Of a stretch of 64,000 nucleotides of DNA, positions 49,441-60,517 are shown piece by piece; within the stretch, counting starts at the first letter, position 1, and each line of letters begins with the position of its first letter. The DNA lies in assembly GCA_947683625.1 (NCBI GenBank), contig CANTUR010000156.1, positions 1,612,001 through 1,676,000 of the forward strand. The letters run 5' to 3'. The position numbers were made by a program, and so were the translations under genes. The notes beneath the pieces are model-generated. The model did not search any database, was not told the origin of the DNA, and saw nothing but the letters and a program-made list of their open reading frames with translations. The DNA is from Mallotus nudiflorus. Its lineage: Eukaryota; Streptophyta; Magnoliopsida; Malpighiales; Euphorbiaceae.

Positions 49441-50011
49441 TAGTAGTGCTACAATAATTTTCAATACCCAATTAAAATCGATTAGAGCCAACCAACCCAA
49501 ACTCACCTGACATCCCTATAGACCTCCCATTATAGGAATGATTTTGCAACTTCACCATCCTTAGGCGTGTTCAATCAACCACTGTTGACCCAGTTCGTAA
49601 CCCATTCCGTGAAGCAGAGCCATTATTGCATTACTAAAAATTAGGGGCTTTATTACTCTCTTTTATTGATCATAACTAGGATTATGATTAGGGTTTTAGA
49701 GAGATGACGATTTAAAGGCTATTGGAGACTATTCATCCACTATCGGTGGCGGCATTTTGAAGGCAATGGGGTGCCAGATTAAATTAATGTGTTTGTTTAA
49801 AAGGAGGTGCTTCCACACTTTTTTTTTCAATTAGATTGGATGGAAGAAGGAGAAGAGTGTGTTTGGATAAGTCTAGGTTTTGATAATTTGATTTTGGAGA
49901 AATGAAGTTCATAGAAAAACACCATGTTAGTAAAAAAAAAAAAAAAACTCTCTGGTTGAGGGAAGATAAATAGGCTAATTTTAGTCTTTTCCTCGGTAGT
50001 TAACATCCATT

Positions 50012-51988
50012 CACCACAAAAAAATTATTGTTCAGTGATAGAAAAATCTATCACTAATCCGTCACTAAATGGCTTTGTGATGGATAATTGACAGATTTTT
50101 TGTCGTCGGTATTTTGATTGTCGCTAAGTTTAGTGACGGATTTTTCAATTTGTCACTAATTTTAGTGATGGATTGCTGATAGAACTTTTAATCCATCACT
50201 AATTTTAGCAATGGATTAGTGATAGATCTTTCAATCCATCTCTAATTTTAGTCACGGATTAGTGACAGATTGCCTATCACTAATTTAGTGGATTGATTTA
50301 ATGATAGATTTTCCATCATAAATCCATCACAAAATTATAATTTTTTTTACTTTTATTAATATAATAAAATTACTGATTAATAATATTATTATTATATAAA
50401 TTGAACATTTAAAATATGTTTTATAAATTTATAATAATAAAAATTGAGAAAAAATATATGAAGTATATATATATACACACACAAAATGTATATTACAAAA
50501 TTAAATACAATAAATATTAATATTATGTAATTTGAATTTGATACAACAAAATTCAATACTAAGAACGATCTTTAACTCCATTTGATGCTTGATTGTGCTC
50601 CACCAAATAATTTGTAAATTTAAAAAAAAAAATCAAATTAGAAAAATAAATTAAAATGGTACAAATCAAAATACTTTTAACATGTCATTTTTAAACTCAA
50701 AAACAATTAAATATAATATTTTCGCATATAAATACACTTCAATAAAACCAAAAAAAAAATAAAAAGAGTATACACTTCATATTTATTTATGCATAAGTAT
50801 TTAACACTCTAACTATTGACAGTATAAAATTTTATATTACAAACAAGATACCAATTAATTTCTTAAAATATTATTAATCTCAAATAATTACTTATTACAA
50901 AGAAATTTAATTTAATTTAGATTAATTTTTCTTAAAGATTAATTAATTTACTCTAATTATAATTTATAATTTCTAAGAAAATCAATTAACCAAATAAAAT
51001 AACTAACTAATTAATTTACCACAATCTAGCTAATTATTTAAACAATATACATTATATATAACTATTTAAAACATAACAAATATGATAACAACATATCAAC
51101 CAAATTTTTCTAACACTAACTAATCAATTGAACAAAAACTAACTAATTATCCAAATCATATACATTATGTGTTGCTATTTAAAAAATAATAAATAATAAA
51201 AATATATCAAGCAAATTTATTCCAAAAAATTCATTTAATATTTGAGCAACATAATATATATCAAGATCACAAATCATAATAAATATTGAAAAAATAAAAA
51301 AACATAAACAAATAAAAAAACATACACATGACTAACTAATTAATTAAACCGTTTAAATCAACTAACAAACTTAAAAATAATAACTTTAAAGAGATAAAAA
51401 AAATACAAAATACAAAAAGAAAATAAAAAGATTTAAAACTATAAACAAAATACAATAAAAAACCTTGAAGATCTACAAGTGATGGTGACCAGTGGAGGTG
51501 AAAAATGGTTTTGGCTGGCGATGGTTGATCGGGGCTGAGGTGGTGGTGAGAAGAAAAGATGGGAAGGAATAGATAAAAGAAAATTAACAAAAAGAGGAGA
51601 GGAAGAAAGTATGATAGAGAACATAAAAAGAAAGAAAGAAAAATGATTAAAAAAAAAAAGGTAAAAGATTGTAGAGAAACAATTGGTAGGAGAGAGGAAG
51701 GAGGGAAATTGAGAGTGAAATGATGAAAAAAGAGGAGGGGGTGGATAAAAATAATGAGAGAACAAAAGGGATGGAAAAAATTGAAATTGATAGAAGGGGA
51801 AATGAAAAAAAATAAAATAACTAATTTTTATATACAATAATAATTTTTAAAATACAAAATAAAAATTTTATAAAAAATTACGTATTTCGTCACAAATCAG
51901 TCAATAAATAATGATGGATTTTGGAATTTGTCACTAAATAGTTATGGAATACGTAAATTTTCATAAAAAAAATTTATTTTTTATAGTG
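50012..51988. mobile_element. Non-autonomous CACTA-like (En/Spm) DNA transposon
   Basis: The left end is CACCACAAAAAAATTATTG. The right end, reversed, is CACTATAAAAAATAAATTTT; both are variants of the CACTACAAAAAA terminal repeat of plant CACTA elements. Inside the left end (50033-50325) about ten copies of a TAGTGA(C/T)GGATT-type motif occur in both orientations, the subterminal repeat array that TNPA-like proteins bind in En/Spm. The right end has a few more (51885-51950). No transposase ORF is present. Flanking triplets ATT and ACT are similar but not identical, so the 3 bp duplication is uncertain. Confidence 0.72.
50033..50325. repeat. Subterminal inverted/direct repeat array of the CACTA-like element
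   Basis: Alternating forms of AATCCATCACTAATTTTAG and TAGTGACGGATT at about 20-45 bp spacing. They allow extensive hairpin pairing and are typical of CACTA subterminal regions. Confidence 0.8.
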
Positions 51989-51991
51989 ACT

Positions 51992-52164
51992 ACGTAGCTT
52001 AAGACTTAATTATTAAGTTCTAAAAAAATTAGTTACAACTATAAAAATTAAATAATTAATTTATTTTTTCATCATATATTTTATATACACATACAAACTT
52101 TAAACCAACCAAAACCTACAAAGTTTAATACTACTAATTTTTAACTTATTAAAAAACTAAATAA

Positions 52165-52199
<35 letters not shown>

Positions 52200-52550
52200 G
52201 CAAAATGTTTGATTTTAAAATTCAAATTTACCAATTTTATTTTTGTGACAAACAAAATCCATCACTATTCTATCACTAAATAGTGATGGATTCCAGAATA
52301 ATGACGGATTTGTGATGGAATATGTAATTTTTCAAAAAAAAATTATATTTAAATTAATATTGGTAAATTTAATTTATTCTCAAAAATTTTTAAATTAAAT
52401 TATTTTCATCATTAATATTGGTAAATTAAATGATTTTTTCATCATATATTTTAAATACAAATGACATTTATATACACACACAAACCTTCAACCAACCAAA
52501 AACTACAAAGTTTAATACTACTAATTTTTAACGTATAAAAAAATAAATAA

Positions 52551-52580
<30 letters not shown>
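51992..52580. repeat. Two direct copies of a ~170 bp sequence around a CACTA-like remnant
   Basis: The block ATTTTTTCATCATATATTTT...AACCAACCAAAA...CTACAAAGTTTAATACTA, ending in TTA repeats, occurs at about 52060-52197 and again at about 52425-52580. Between them lie TAGTGATGGATT-type motifs (52255-52320) like those of the element to the left. This suggests a local duplication including the element edge. Confidence 0.7.
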
Positions 52581-52587
<7 letters not shown>

Positions 52588-52845
52588 ACCCGATATTTAA
52601 AATTATTAAATTTATTTTGGGATATGCAGTGTTAATAAATATTTTAAATTTTTATATATTATATTTTATTGTGTGTAATTTAATTTTAGTGTTGTATCTT
52701 ATTATTATTTATCTAGTAATATTATTATTGTTATTGTTGTGAATAGTATTAATTTATTTTATTTCAATATTTTATTAGGTAGAGGAATTAATTTAAAAAT
52801 GATGATGATGATTATTATTATATGTAAAATAATTTTTGTCCTTTT

Positions 52846-52889
<44 letters not shown>

Positions 52890-54096
52890 CTCTCTTTTCT
52901 TTTTCGTTTTTTTTTTCTTCTTCTTCTTCTTCTTCTTCGTCTTCTTCCTGTGCAGAACCGTACACCACCACTGAGCCACCACCCACAGCACCACTGACCA
53001 CCACATTGCCACCATCATGTCGCCAGCACCACCTCCTTTCTTCCATTTACTTCCATAGTCGACAGAGCCCTTCCTTCCCCAGTTTTCCATTGAAGACATC
53101 AGCAACTTGCAACATCATCGGTGATGATTTATGGTGGTTTCAACTCCTAATCTCGGGCTCTTTCAACTCCTCTCAATTTGGGAAAGTTGATTCTCAAGTC
53201 AATTTAAGCTTAGAACGTACGTTTAGTGAGTTATTTTTAATTTTTAATTTAGGTCAACTTTGATTTTTGATTTTTTTTAGCTTGATTTTCTATGATTCAT
53301 GCTTAGTTCCTTTAGAATTGTTGTTATGTTCAACTAGAGCTACACAAACATATTTTTGTTTGATTTTTCTGAATTATTTGGATTTTTGGTGTTTTAGTTT
53401 TCCGACGAGTCACTATTCCAATGACCCTCGTTGGAAATTTTTTTATATTTTTAATAAATTGTATAAATTATTTGGATTATAGTTTGTGAAGAAAGTATAT
53501 TGAAATTGTGATCTGATTATTGATACAAATTTTTGAAAGTTTATGTAAAAAATTAATTTTGGAAAATTTAATATAAATTACTAAATTGGGTGTTTTAATT
53601 GAAGTGATTGTTAATTAGTATGTTTTGAATAATTTTGGAATAATAAATAGTATTAAAATAATTTTTATGAATTATTTATTATTTTTAACTAATTAATAAT
53701 AATTTCGGAAATATATTCAAATAATAATTTTATTTATTGTTTTTGTGATTAAATGAATTTTAACTATTTTTATTACATATTTTAAATAATTATTTGTGAA
53801 TTTTACTATTTAATTTCAAATAATTGAAAAATGGATTTTTATTAATATTATATAATTTGTTTGAGATTTATTAACTAATTTGAAAATAATTATCTTTAAT
53901 GAATTTATTATTTAAATAAGTTGAATTGAGGTATTTTATTTATTTTTATGGATTTTAATGATTTCTAATAGATTATTATTAAATTATTGATTATTGTGTA
54001 TTTTGGTTCTCGGATTGTGTTATTCGGGAGCCCAACCTAAGAAGTTGTGCATTAGTAGTTATTGAAATGTGTTTACTTGCAGGATCAGCTTTACTT
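52581..54096 (+). mobile_element. Gypsy family B LTR, 3' truncated
   Basis: It begins inside a TTA run as TATTATAACCCGATATTT, against TGTTATAATATGATATTT at 56938. It matches the left part of the LTR at 56938-60329: TA run (52850-52886), CTT-rich tract, GC-richer block (52940-53180), donor-like GTGAG near 53228, AT-rich interval and CTTGCAGGATCAGCTTTAC (54076-54094). There it stops and continues directly into RT sequence. About 1.5 kb of LTR and roughly 2 kb of gag-protease are missing. Confidence 0.85.
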
Positions 54097-54100
54097 TTAG

Positions 54101-56926
54101 TTTTCGATGCTGCCCTACCAAATGGCTCCTGTAGAGTTGAAGGAATTAAAGGAGTAGCTACAAGTGACAAGAGTTTCATTAGACCCAATGTTTCTCATTG
54201 GGGTGCACCGGTCTTGTTTGTGAAGAAGAAAGATGGTACACTGAGACTGTGCATAGATTTCAAAGAACTGAATAAAGTGATAATGAAGAATAAGTATCCT
54301 CTTTCGAGGATAGATGATTTGTTTAATCAACTTCAGGGTGCACATTTCTTTTCCAAGGTTAACTTAAGGTCAGGTTATTATTAGTTGTGAATTAGTGAAG
54401 CTGATGTTCCTAAAATGACATTCTACACTCAGTATGGTTATTATGAGTTTTTGGTGATGTCTTTCGGGTTAACTAATGCACCATTTGCTTTTATGGATCT
54501 GATGAACGAGGTATTTAGACTATTTTTGGTAGTCTTTATTAATGATATACTGGTGTATTCAAAAAGTATGGAAGAGCACGTATATCACTTAAGGACAGTA
54601 CTACAAACACTGAGAGAACATTAGCTTTATGCTAAATTCTAGAAGTGTGATTTCTGGTTAGAGAGTGTTGCATTCCATGGACATGTAGTGTCTAAAGATG
54701 GTATTCAGGTTGATCCTCAGAAGATTGAGGCAGTGTATGAATGGCCCAGTCTGACATCAGTCATAGAGATTCAAAGTTTTTATTTGGGTATTATAGGAGG
54801 TTTATGCAGGATTTCTTGAGAATTACAGCTCCTATGACTCACTTAACTTAGAAGAGTATTAAGTTTGTGTGGTCAGATGCTTGTAAGAATAATTTTCAGT
54901 TACTGAAGGAGAAGTTTACCACAGCTCTAATTCTAACCTTACCTAATGGAGAAGATAAATGTACTGTGTATTATGATGCCTTCAGAGTTAGTCTAGGTTA
55001 TGTGTTGCTAGAAAATGGTAGGGTGATAGCTTATGCTTTGAGGTAGTTGAAGAAGCATGAATATAATTATCCTACTCACGACTAGAGATGGTTTCTGTGA
55101 TCTTTGCCCTCAAGATTTGGGGACATTATTTGTATGGGGTGACTTCTGAGATTTTCACATATCACAAAAGCCTAAAGAACATTTTCTAGCAGAGAGATAT
55201 GAACTTGAGGTAGAGGAGATGCTTAGAACTCTTGAAGGATTATGACTACGATATTCTTTATCATCTAGGCAAGGCTAATGTGGTAGCAGATGCCATCAAT
55301 AGGAAGTCCTTGGATAGTCTTGCTCACATTAGTATGAAGAGGAGACCTTTGATCCATAAGTTGTATGAGTTGGTGGATCAAGGTTTGATGATGAAGATTA
55401 ATAGATTAGGTGGATTGCTAGTTCAGTTTAGAGTCTAATCAATATTGAGGGATAGAATTAAGGTAGCTCAGGGTCGAGATCTTATTCTAGCAAAGCTTGA
55501 GGAGACTTTTTGTGAGGGAAAGTTCACTGATTTTACACCTGATGATGAAGGTGTTTTATGGATCCATGATAGATTATGGTTCTTAATGTGGATAATTTGA
55601 GAGAGAAGATCCTTGAAGAAGCACATTTTATAACTTATAGTGTACATCTAGGTGTTACTAAGATGTACCACAACATCAGAGATTTATATTGGTGGGATGG
55701 ATAGAAAAAGGATGCAGGTGATTATGTTGCTAAGTGTTTGACTTGTCAACAGGATAAAGTTGAGCGTCATAAGCCTTATGGGAAGCTTCAGCCTCTTCCT
55801 ATTGTTGAATGGAAATAGGAGAGAGTTACTATGGACTTTGTGGTAGGGTTACCTTATTCATAGGATGGATACGATTCCATCTGGGTGATTATGGATAGGT
55901 TAACTAAATCAGCTCACTTCTTACCAATTAAAACCATTTATTCTATAGCTAAGTTGGCTAAGTTATATATTAAGCATATTGTGTGCCTTTATGGAGTGCC
56001 TGTTTCCATTGTATCTAATAGAGGTTGAGTGTTTACCTCACGATTTTAGCAAAAGTTACAATAAGCAATGGGCACTAGGCTTGATTTTAGTATTGCTTTT
56101 CACCCTCAGACAGATGGTTAATCTGAGAGGATGATCCAGACACTTGATGATATGTTAATAATGTGTGTATCAGATCTTGGAGGTAGCTAGGATGATCATT
56201 TGCCATTGGTAGAGTTTTCATATAATAACAACTACCATAACAGTATTGAAGTGGCACCATATAAAGCTTTGTATGGAAGGAAGTGTAGATCCCTTATGTA
56301 TTGGGATGCCATTGGAGAGAGAGCATTAATTGGACCTAAGATTATTCAGGATGCAGCAGGGAAGGTTGATGTGATCAGAAGGAGATTAAAGACTGTAGGT
56401 AGCAGATAGAAGAACTATGCATATCCAAAGCACAGAGATGTGGAGTTTTAGGTTGGAGACTGTGTGTTTCTGAAGGTGTCTCCGATAAAGGGTGTGATAA
56501 GGTTTAGCAAGAAGGGAAAATTAGCACCGAGATATATTGGACCATTCGAGATTCTGGAGAGAGTGGGCATGGTTGCATATCGATTAGCTTTGGCTCTGAA
56601 TATGCCTCAAGTGCATCCAGTGTTATATATCTCGATGCTGAGGAAGTATATTTTAGACCCTTTGCACGTGTTGCAGCCTGAGAGTGTGGAAGTGAATGAA
56701 GATCAGATGTACAAGGAAGAGCCAGTTGCGATAGTGGACTATCAAGTTCGTCAGTTACATTCTAAGTAGATTCCGATGGTCAAAGTGTTATGGGGGAGCA
56801 ACAACGTAGAGGAACACACGTGAGAGACTAAGGCTGAGATGCGGGTGGCCTACCTTTACCTTTTTCCTCAATGAATTCCTGTTTTTTATTTTTTTTATTT
56901 GAAAATTAGACGATGAATTTATGTAA
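54101..56926 (+). pseudogene. Gypsy family B pol (copy 1), 5' deleted
   Basis: It starts just before RT (ALPNGSCRVEGIKGVATSDK area) and includes VLFVKKKDGTLRLCIDFKEL (54209-54268) and MSFGLTNAPFAFMDLMNEVF. The RT box is FINDILVY instead of FIDDILVY, with about four residues lost before it (54526-54560). RNase H, the integrase finger (DLYWWDG, CLTCQQDK) and the core (SNRG for SDRG, SERMIQTLDD) follow. The C-terminal IPMVKVLW chromodomain-like stretch ends at TAA 56924-56926. More than twenty stops and shifts are present. It is closely related to family A pol. Confidence 0.88.
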
Positions 56927-56937
56927 GGAGGGAAGAT
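56924..56937 (+). promoter_or_regulatory. Gypsy family B polypurine tract
   Basis: TAAGGAGGGAAGAT directly before the LTR start TGTTATAATATG. It also overlaps the pol stop codon, as in family A. Confidence 0.8.
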
Positions 56938-57044
56938 TGTTATAATATGATATTTTAAATTATTAAATATATTTTAGGGATATGTAATATTAATAAATAT
57001 TTTAAATTTTATACATTATAATTATTGTGTGATTTAATTTTAGT

Positions 57045-57232
57045 GTTGTATCTTATTATTATTTATCTAGTAATATTATTATTGTTATTGTTGTGAATAG
57101 TATTAATTTATTTTATTTTAAATATTTTATTAGGTAGAGGAATTAATTTGAAAATGATTATTTATTTAAAAATATTATTATTATTATTATTATTATTATT
57201 TTATATATATGTAAAATAAAATTTGTCCTTTT

Positions 57233-57268
<36 letters not shown>

Positions 57269-57469
57269 GACATAATTAAAAAAAATAAATATTTTGGGTT
57301 TCTCTCTCCCCTCTCTTTTCTTTTTCCTTTTCTTTTCTTTTACTGTTGTATCTTATTATTATTTATCTAGTAATATTATTATTGTTATTCTTGTGAATAG
57401 TATTAATTTATTCTATTTTAAATATTTATTAGGTAGAGGAATTAATTTAAAAATTATTATTTATTTAAA

Positions 57470-57514
<45 letters not shown>

Positions 57515-57546
57515 TTATATATATGTAAAATAAATTTTGTCATTTT

Positions 57547-57608
<62 letters not shown>

Positions 57609-57660
57609 GACATAATTAAAAAATATATATTTTGGGTTTCTCTCTCCCCTCTCTTTTATT
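57045..57660 (+). repeat. 300 bp tandem duplication in family B LTR
   Basis: The unit beginning TGTTGTATCTTATTATTATT at 57045 repeats at 57345, exactly 300 bp later. It continues through the TTA run, TA run, CAGGACATAATTAAAAAA and CTCTCCCCTCTCTTTT. The truncated LTR at 52581 has only one copy, so this is a derived duplication. Confidence 0.9.
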
Positions 57661-59239
57661 TTTCCTTTTTTTTTTCTTTTTTTTTTCTTCTTCTTCTTCT
57701 TTCTTCCCAGAACCGTGCGCCACCACCAAACCACCACCCCCACCACCACCAACCATCACACTGCCACCATCACGTCGCCAACACCACCTCCTTTCTTCCC
57801 TCTACTTTCACCATTGATAGAGCCCTTCCATTCCCAATTTTCTGTCAAAGAAAATAGTAGCTTGCAACATCGTTAGTGACGGTTTCCAGTGGTTTCATCT
57901 TGCAATCTTGAGCTCTTTCAACTCCTCTCGGTCCTTCTCAAGTCGGTTTAAGCTTATAACATCCGGTTAGTGAGTTTTCTTAAAATTTTAGTTTAGGTCA
58001 ACTTTGGTTATTAATTTTTTTGAGCTTAATGTTATGTGATTCATGCTTAGTTCCTTTAGAAATGTTATTGTGTTCAGCTAGAGCTACACAAATATATTTT
58101 TGTTTGATTTTTTTTAATTATTTGGATTTTCGGTGTTTTAGTTTTTCGGCGAGTCATTGTTCCGGTAACCCTTGTTGAAATTTTTTTATATTTTTAATAA
58201 AATTTTAAATTATTTGGATTATAGTTTGTGAAGAAAGTACATTGAAATTGTTATCCGATTATTTATTACAAATTTTTGAGAGCTTAAGGAAAAAATTAAT
58301 TTTTGAAAAAATTAATGTAAATTAGTAAATTTGGTGTTTTAATTGAAAGTATTGTTAATTAGTATGTTTTGAATAATTTCGGAATAATAAATAGTATTAA
58401 AATAATTTTTAGGAATTATTTACTATTTTTAACTAATTAATAATAATTTCCGGAAATATATTCAAATTATAATTTTATTTACTATTTTTGTGATTCAATG
58501 ATTTTTTAACTATTTTTATTACATATTTGAACTATTTAAATAATTATTTGTGAATTTAGTATTTAATTTTGAATAATTAAAAAATGGATTTTTATTAATA
58601 TTATATAATTTGTTTGCGATTTAGTAACTAATTTGAAAACAATTAGCTTTAAGGTATTTATTATTTAAATAACTTGAATTGAGGTATTTTATTGATTTTT
58701 ATTGATTTTAATGATTTTTAATAAATTATTATTAAGTTATTGATTGTTGTGTATTTTGGTTCTCAATTGGGCAATTATGAAGTTCGGGAGCCCAACCCAA
58801 AAAGTTATGCATTTATGGATATTGAAGTGTGTTTGCTTGCAGGATCGGCTCTACTTTCAATAGAGAGATGTTTGTTTTATAGAGGAGACTCTGTCGAATT
58901 TTTAGTAGAATTCTCGTAAAAGGTGACATCAGGTCGATCCTAAATTTTTGATTCTTAGTCGAGTCGTATCCTAGATCGAGTCATTCTCTAGAATGTCTAG
59001 AAGTATAAAATTAGGAGTTTGATTCAAATATTGTTATTATTCATTTATTTTCTACAGTTACGCCGAGACTGAGACTGAGACCTACTGGACCAGACCAGTC
59101 TATCTCTTTAAGAAGAGCACACAACTGTGAGTTATTATCTTATATATGCATTGCATGTAGAATACATAATTATGAGCATCCATATTTTTATAATGTATTT
59201 AAATATAAATTATTTTACTAAATGATTATGTATATCTTC

Positions 59240-59400
59240 GGTATATTCTGGGTATATATTTGGTATATATGTGACATATATGTTTGGTATATTTTTGGTA
59301 TATACTTAGCATATATTTGGTATATTTTTGGTATACAATTGGTATATATTTAGTAATGTTTGGTATATGATTGTTATATTTTTGGTATATTTCTTTTAGA
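59240..59400 (+). repeat. TTTGGTATAT short tandem repeats in family B LTR
   Basis: About ten irregular copies of TTTGGTATAT(A/T) at 10-25 bp spacing. Family A LTRs have two or three at the same place. Confidence 0.75.
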
Positions 59401-59837
59401 ATGGATGCTATCATGTTTAAATTATGCATGTTATTATTTTTAATAATTATACGATTTATTTGAAGGATAGTAGTGGAATGTGCTACCTAGTGGGCTGCAC
59501 TAGGACTGTGTACGTACTAGTGCGTTATATTTTACGATTAAGATTATGAAATTATTTGATGTGAACTTGATTATTTTATTATTAAAAATTATGGTAAAAG
59601 AGTAGCGTGGTTATGGGAGCTCGGTTGTCCTAGTGTCTCAGGCTAATCTCGGGGCCAGTCTATTGTCCAGAAATGGAAAAGAGAAATATTTTGCAATTAA
59701 GTAAGCATATTGGATAGTGAAATTTAATGATTGAGGTTGCGTAATATTTTAGGGTTCTACTTCTATCCTTTACTCAAATAAACTTTTATGTATATATTAT
59801 TATATAAAAGTGGATTTTAGCACATGTGTGAAATGCA

Positions 59838-59878
<41 letters not shown>

Positions 59879-60333
59879 CTGATGCTTGAGTGTATATAAC
59901 TTTAGGTTGCATGTATATATATTATAATAATTTACTCAGTGAGGTTTGACTCCCCTCAACATTTTTTATCAAGATCTACCATATCGGACCTTCCTTATAG
60001 TACTCTATGCTGGACTCTTTCCTCTTTGGTTGATTTATGTAAATACTAAACTATTGTCTTCTTGTACTTTAGTAATCACTGCAGTAATAGTGTTATTGTA
60101 TTAGTAGTGTGTTATATTATTAGAACTTTGTACCAAAATATTGTATGAAGATATTTTTATTATTTTATAAAATAAAGATTTTCTTTTATATCAAATAAAG
60201 TTTTAATTTTGGCATATTTTTGTATTATTATTACATGTGTTTTTATTTTAAGGCTTGATATGGGTTCTAGATTCAAAAGAATTCCCATTCCCTAGCGTCG
60301 ATCATGACTTCTCGGTTTAGGTCATGACAAAGT

Positions 60334-60345
60334 TAGTATCAGAGC
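60334..60345 (+). promoter_or_regulatory. Gypsy family B primer binding site (one change)
   Basis: TAGTATCAGAGC against TGGTATCAGAGC in family A. The G-to-A change would weaken tRNA-Met pairing. Confidence 0.85.
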
Positions 60346-60517
60346 CTAGGTTATTAGTGTTATGGACCTAGGTTATCAAAGTCATGTTTTCTTTGAAACT
60401 ATAGTAAATTAGGTTCGATTATATCTTTGATAAGTTTTTAAGTAATTGTTAGGATGTCTATATGTTGTCTATTATTGTCCATTTTGTCTGAATTTTGTTG
60501 GTTTTTGTCTTTTCAGA

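Larger units (their letters stand above)
46450..50011. other. Intergenic region downstream of the SDR pseudogene
   Basis: The first few hundred bases may be former SDR 3' UTR. A SINE-like patch lies at about 46670-46835. From 48550 to 49440 the sequence is rich in CAC, CCA and CAT triplets, giving His/Thr/Pro- or Val/Gly/Met-rich shadow frames with no domain. 48310-48360 (TTTGGTCCCTATATTTTGG) resembles sequence found at the ends of old plant repeats. I recognise no intact gene. Confidence 0.5.
56938..60329 (+). repeat. Gypsy family B LTR, shared by two element bodies
   Basis: Runs 3392 bp from TGTTATAATATG to GGTCATGACA. A polypurine tract precedes it and a primer site follows it, so it serves as 3' LTR of the left body and 5' LTR of the right body. 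It contains a 300 bp tandem duplication (57045-57660), TA runs (57234-57265, 57549-57605), a CTT tract, an acceptor-like GCTTGCAG|GATCGG (about 58842) and repeated TTTGGTATAT motifs (59240-59400). Confidence 0.9.

Noticed and set aside
51439..51837. 132-codon minus-strand ORF inside the CACTA-like element
   Set aside because: Phe/Ser/Pro-rich translation of a purine-rich low-complexity strand. It has no transposase motif.
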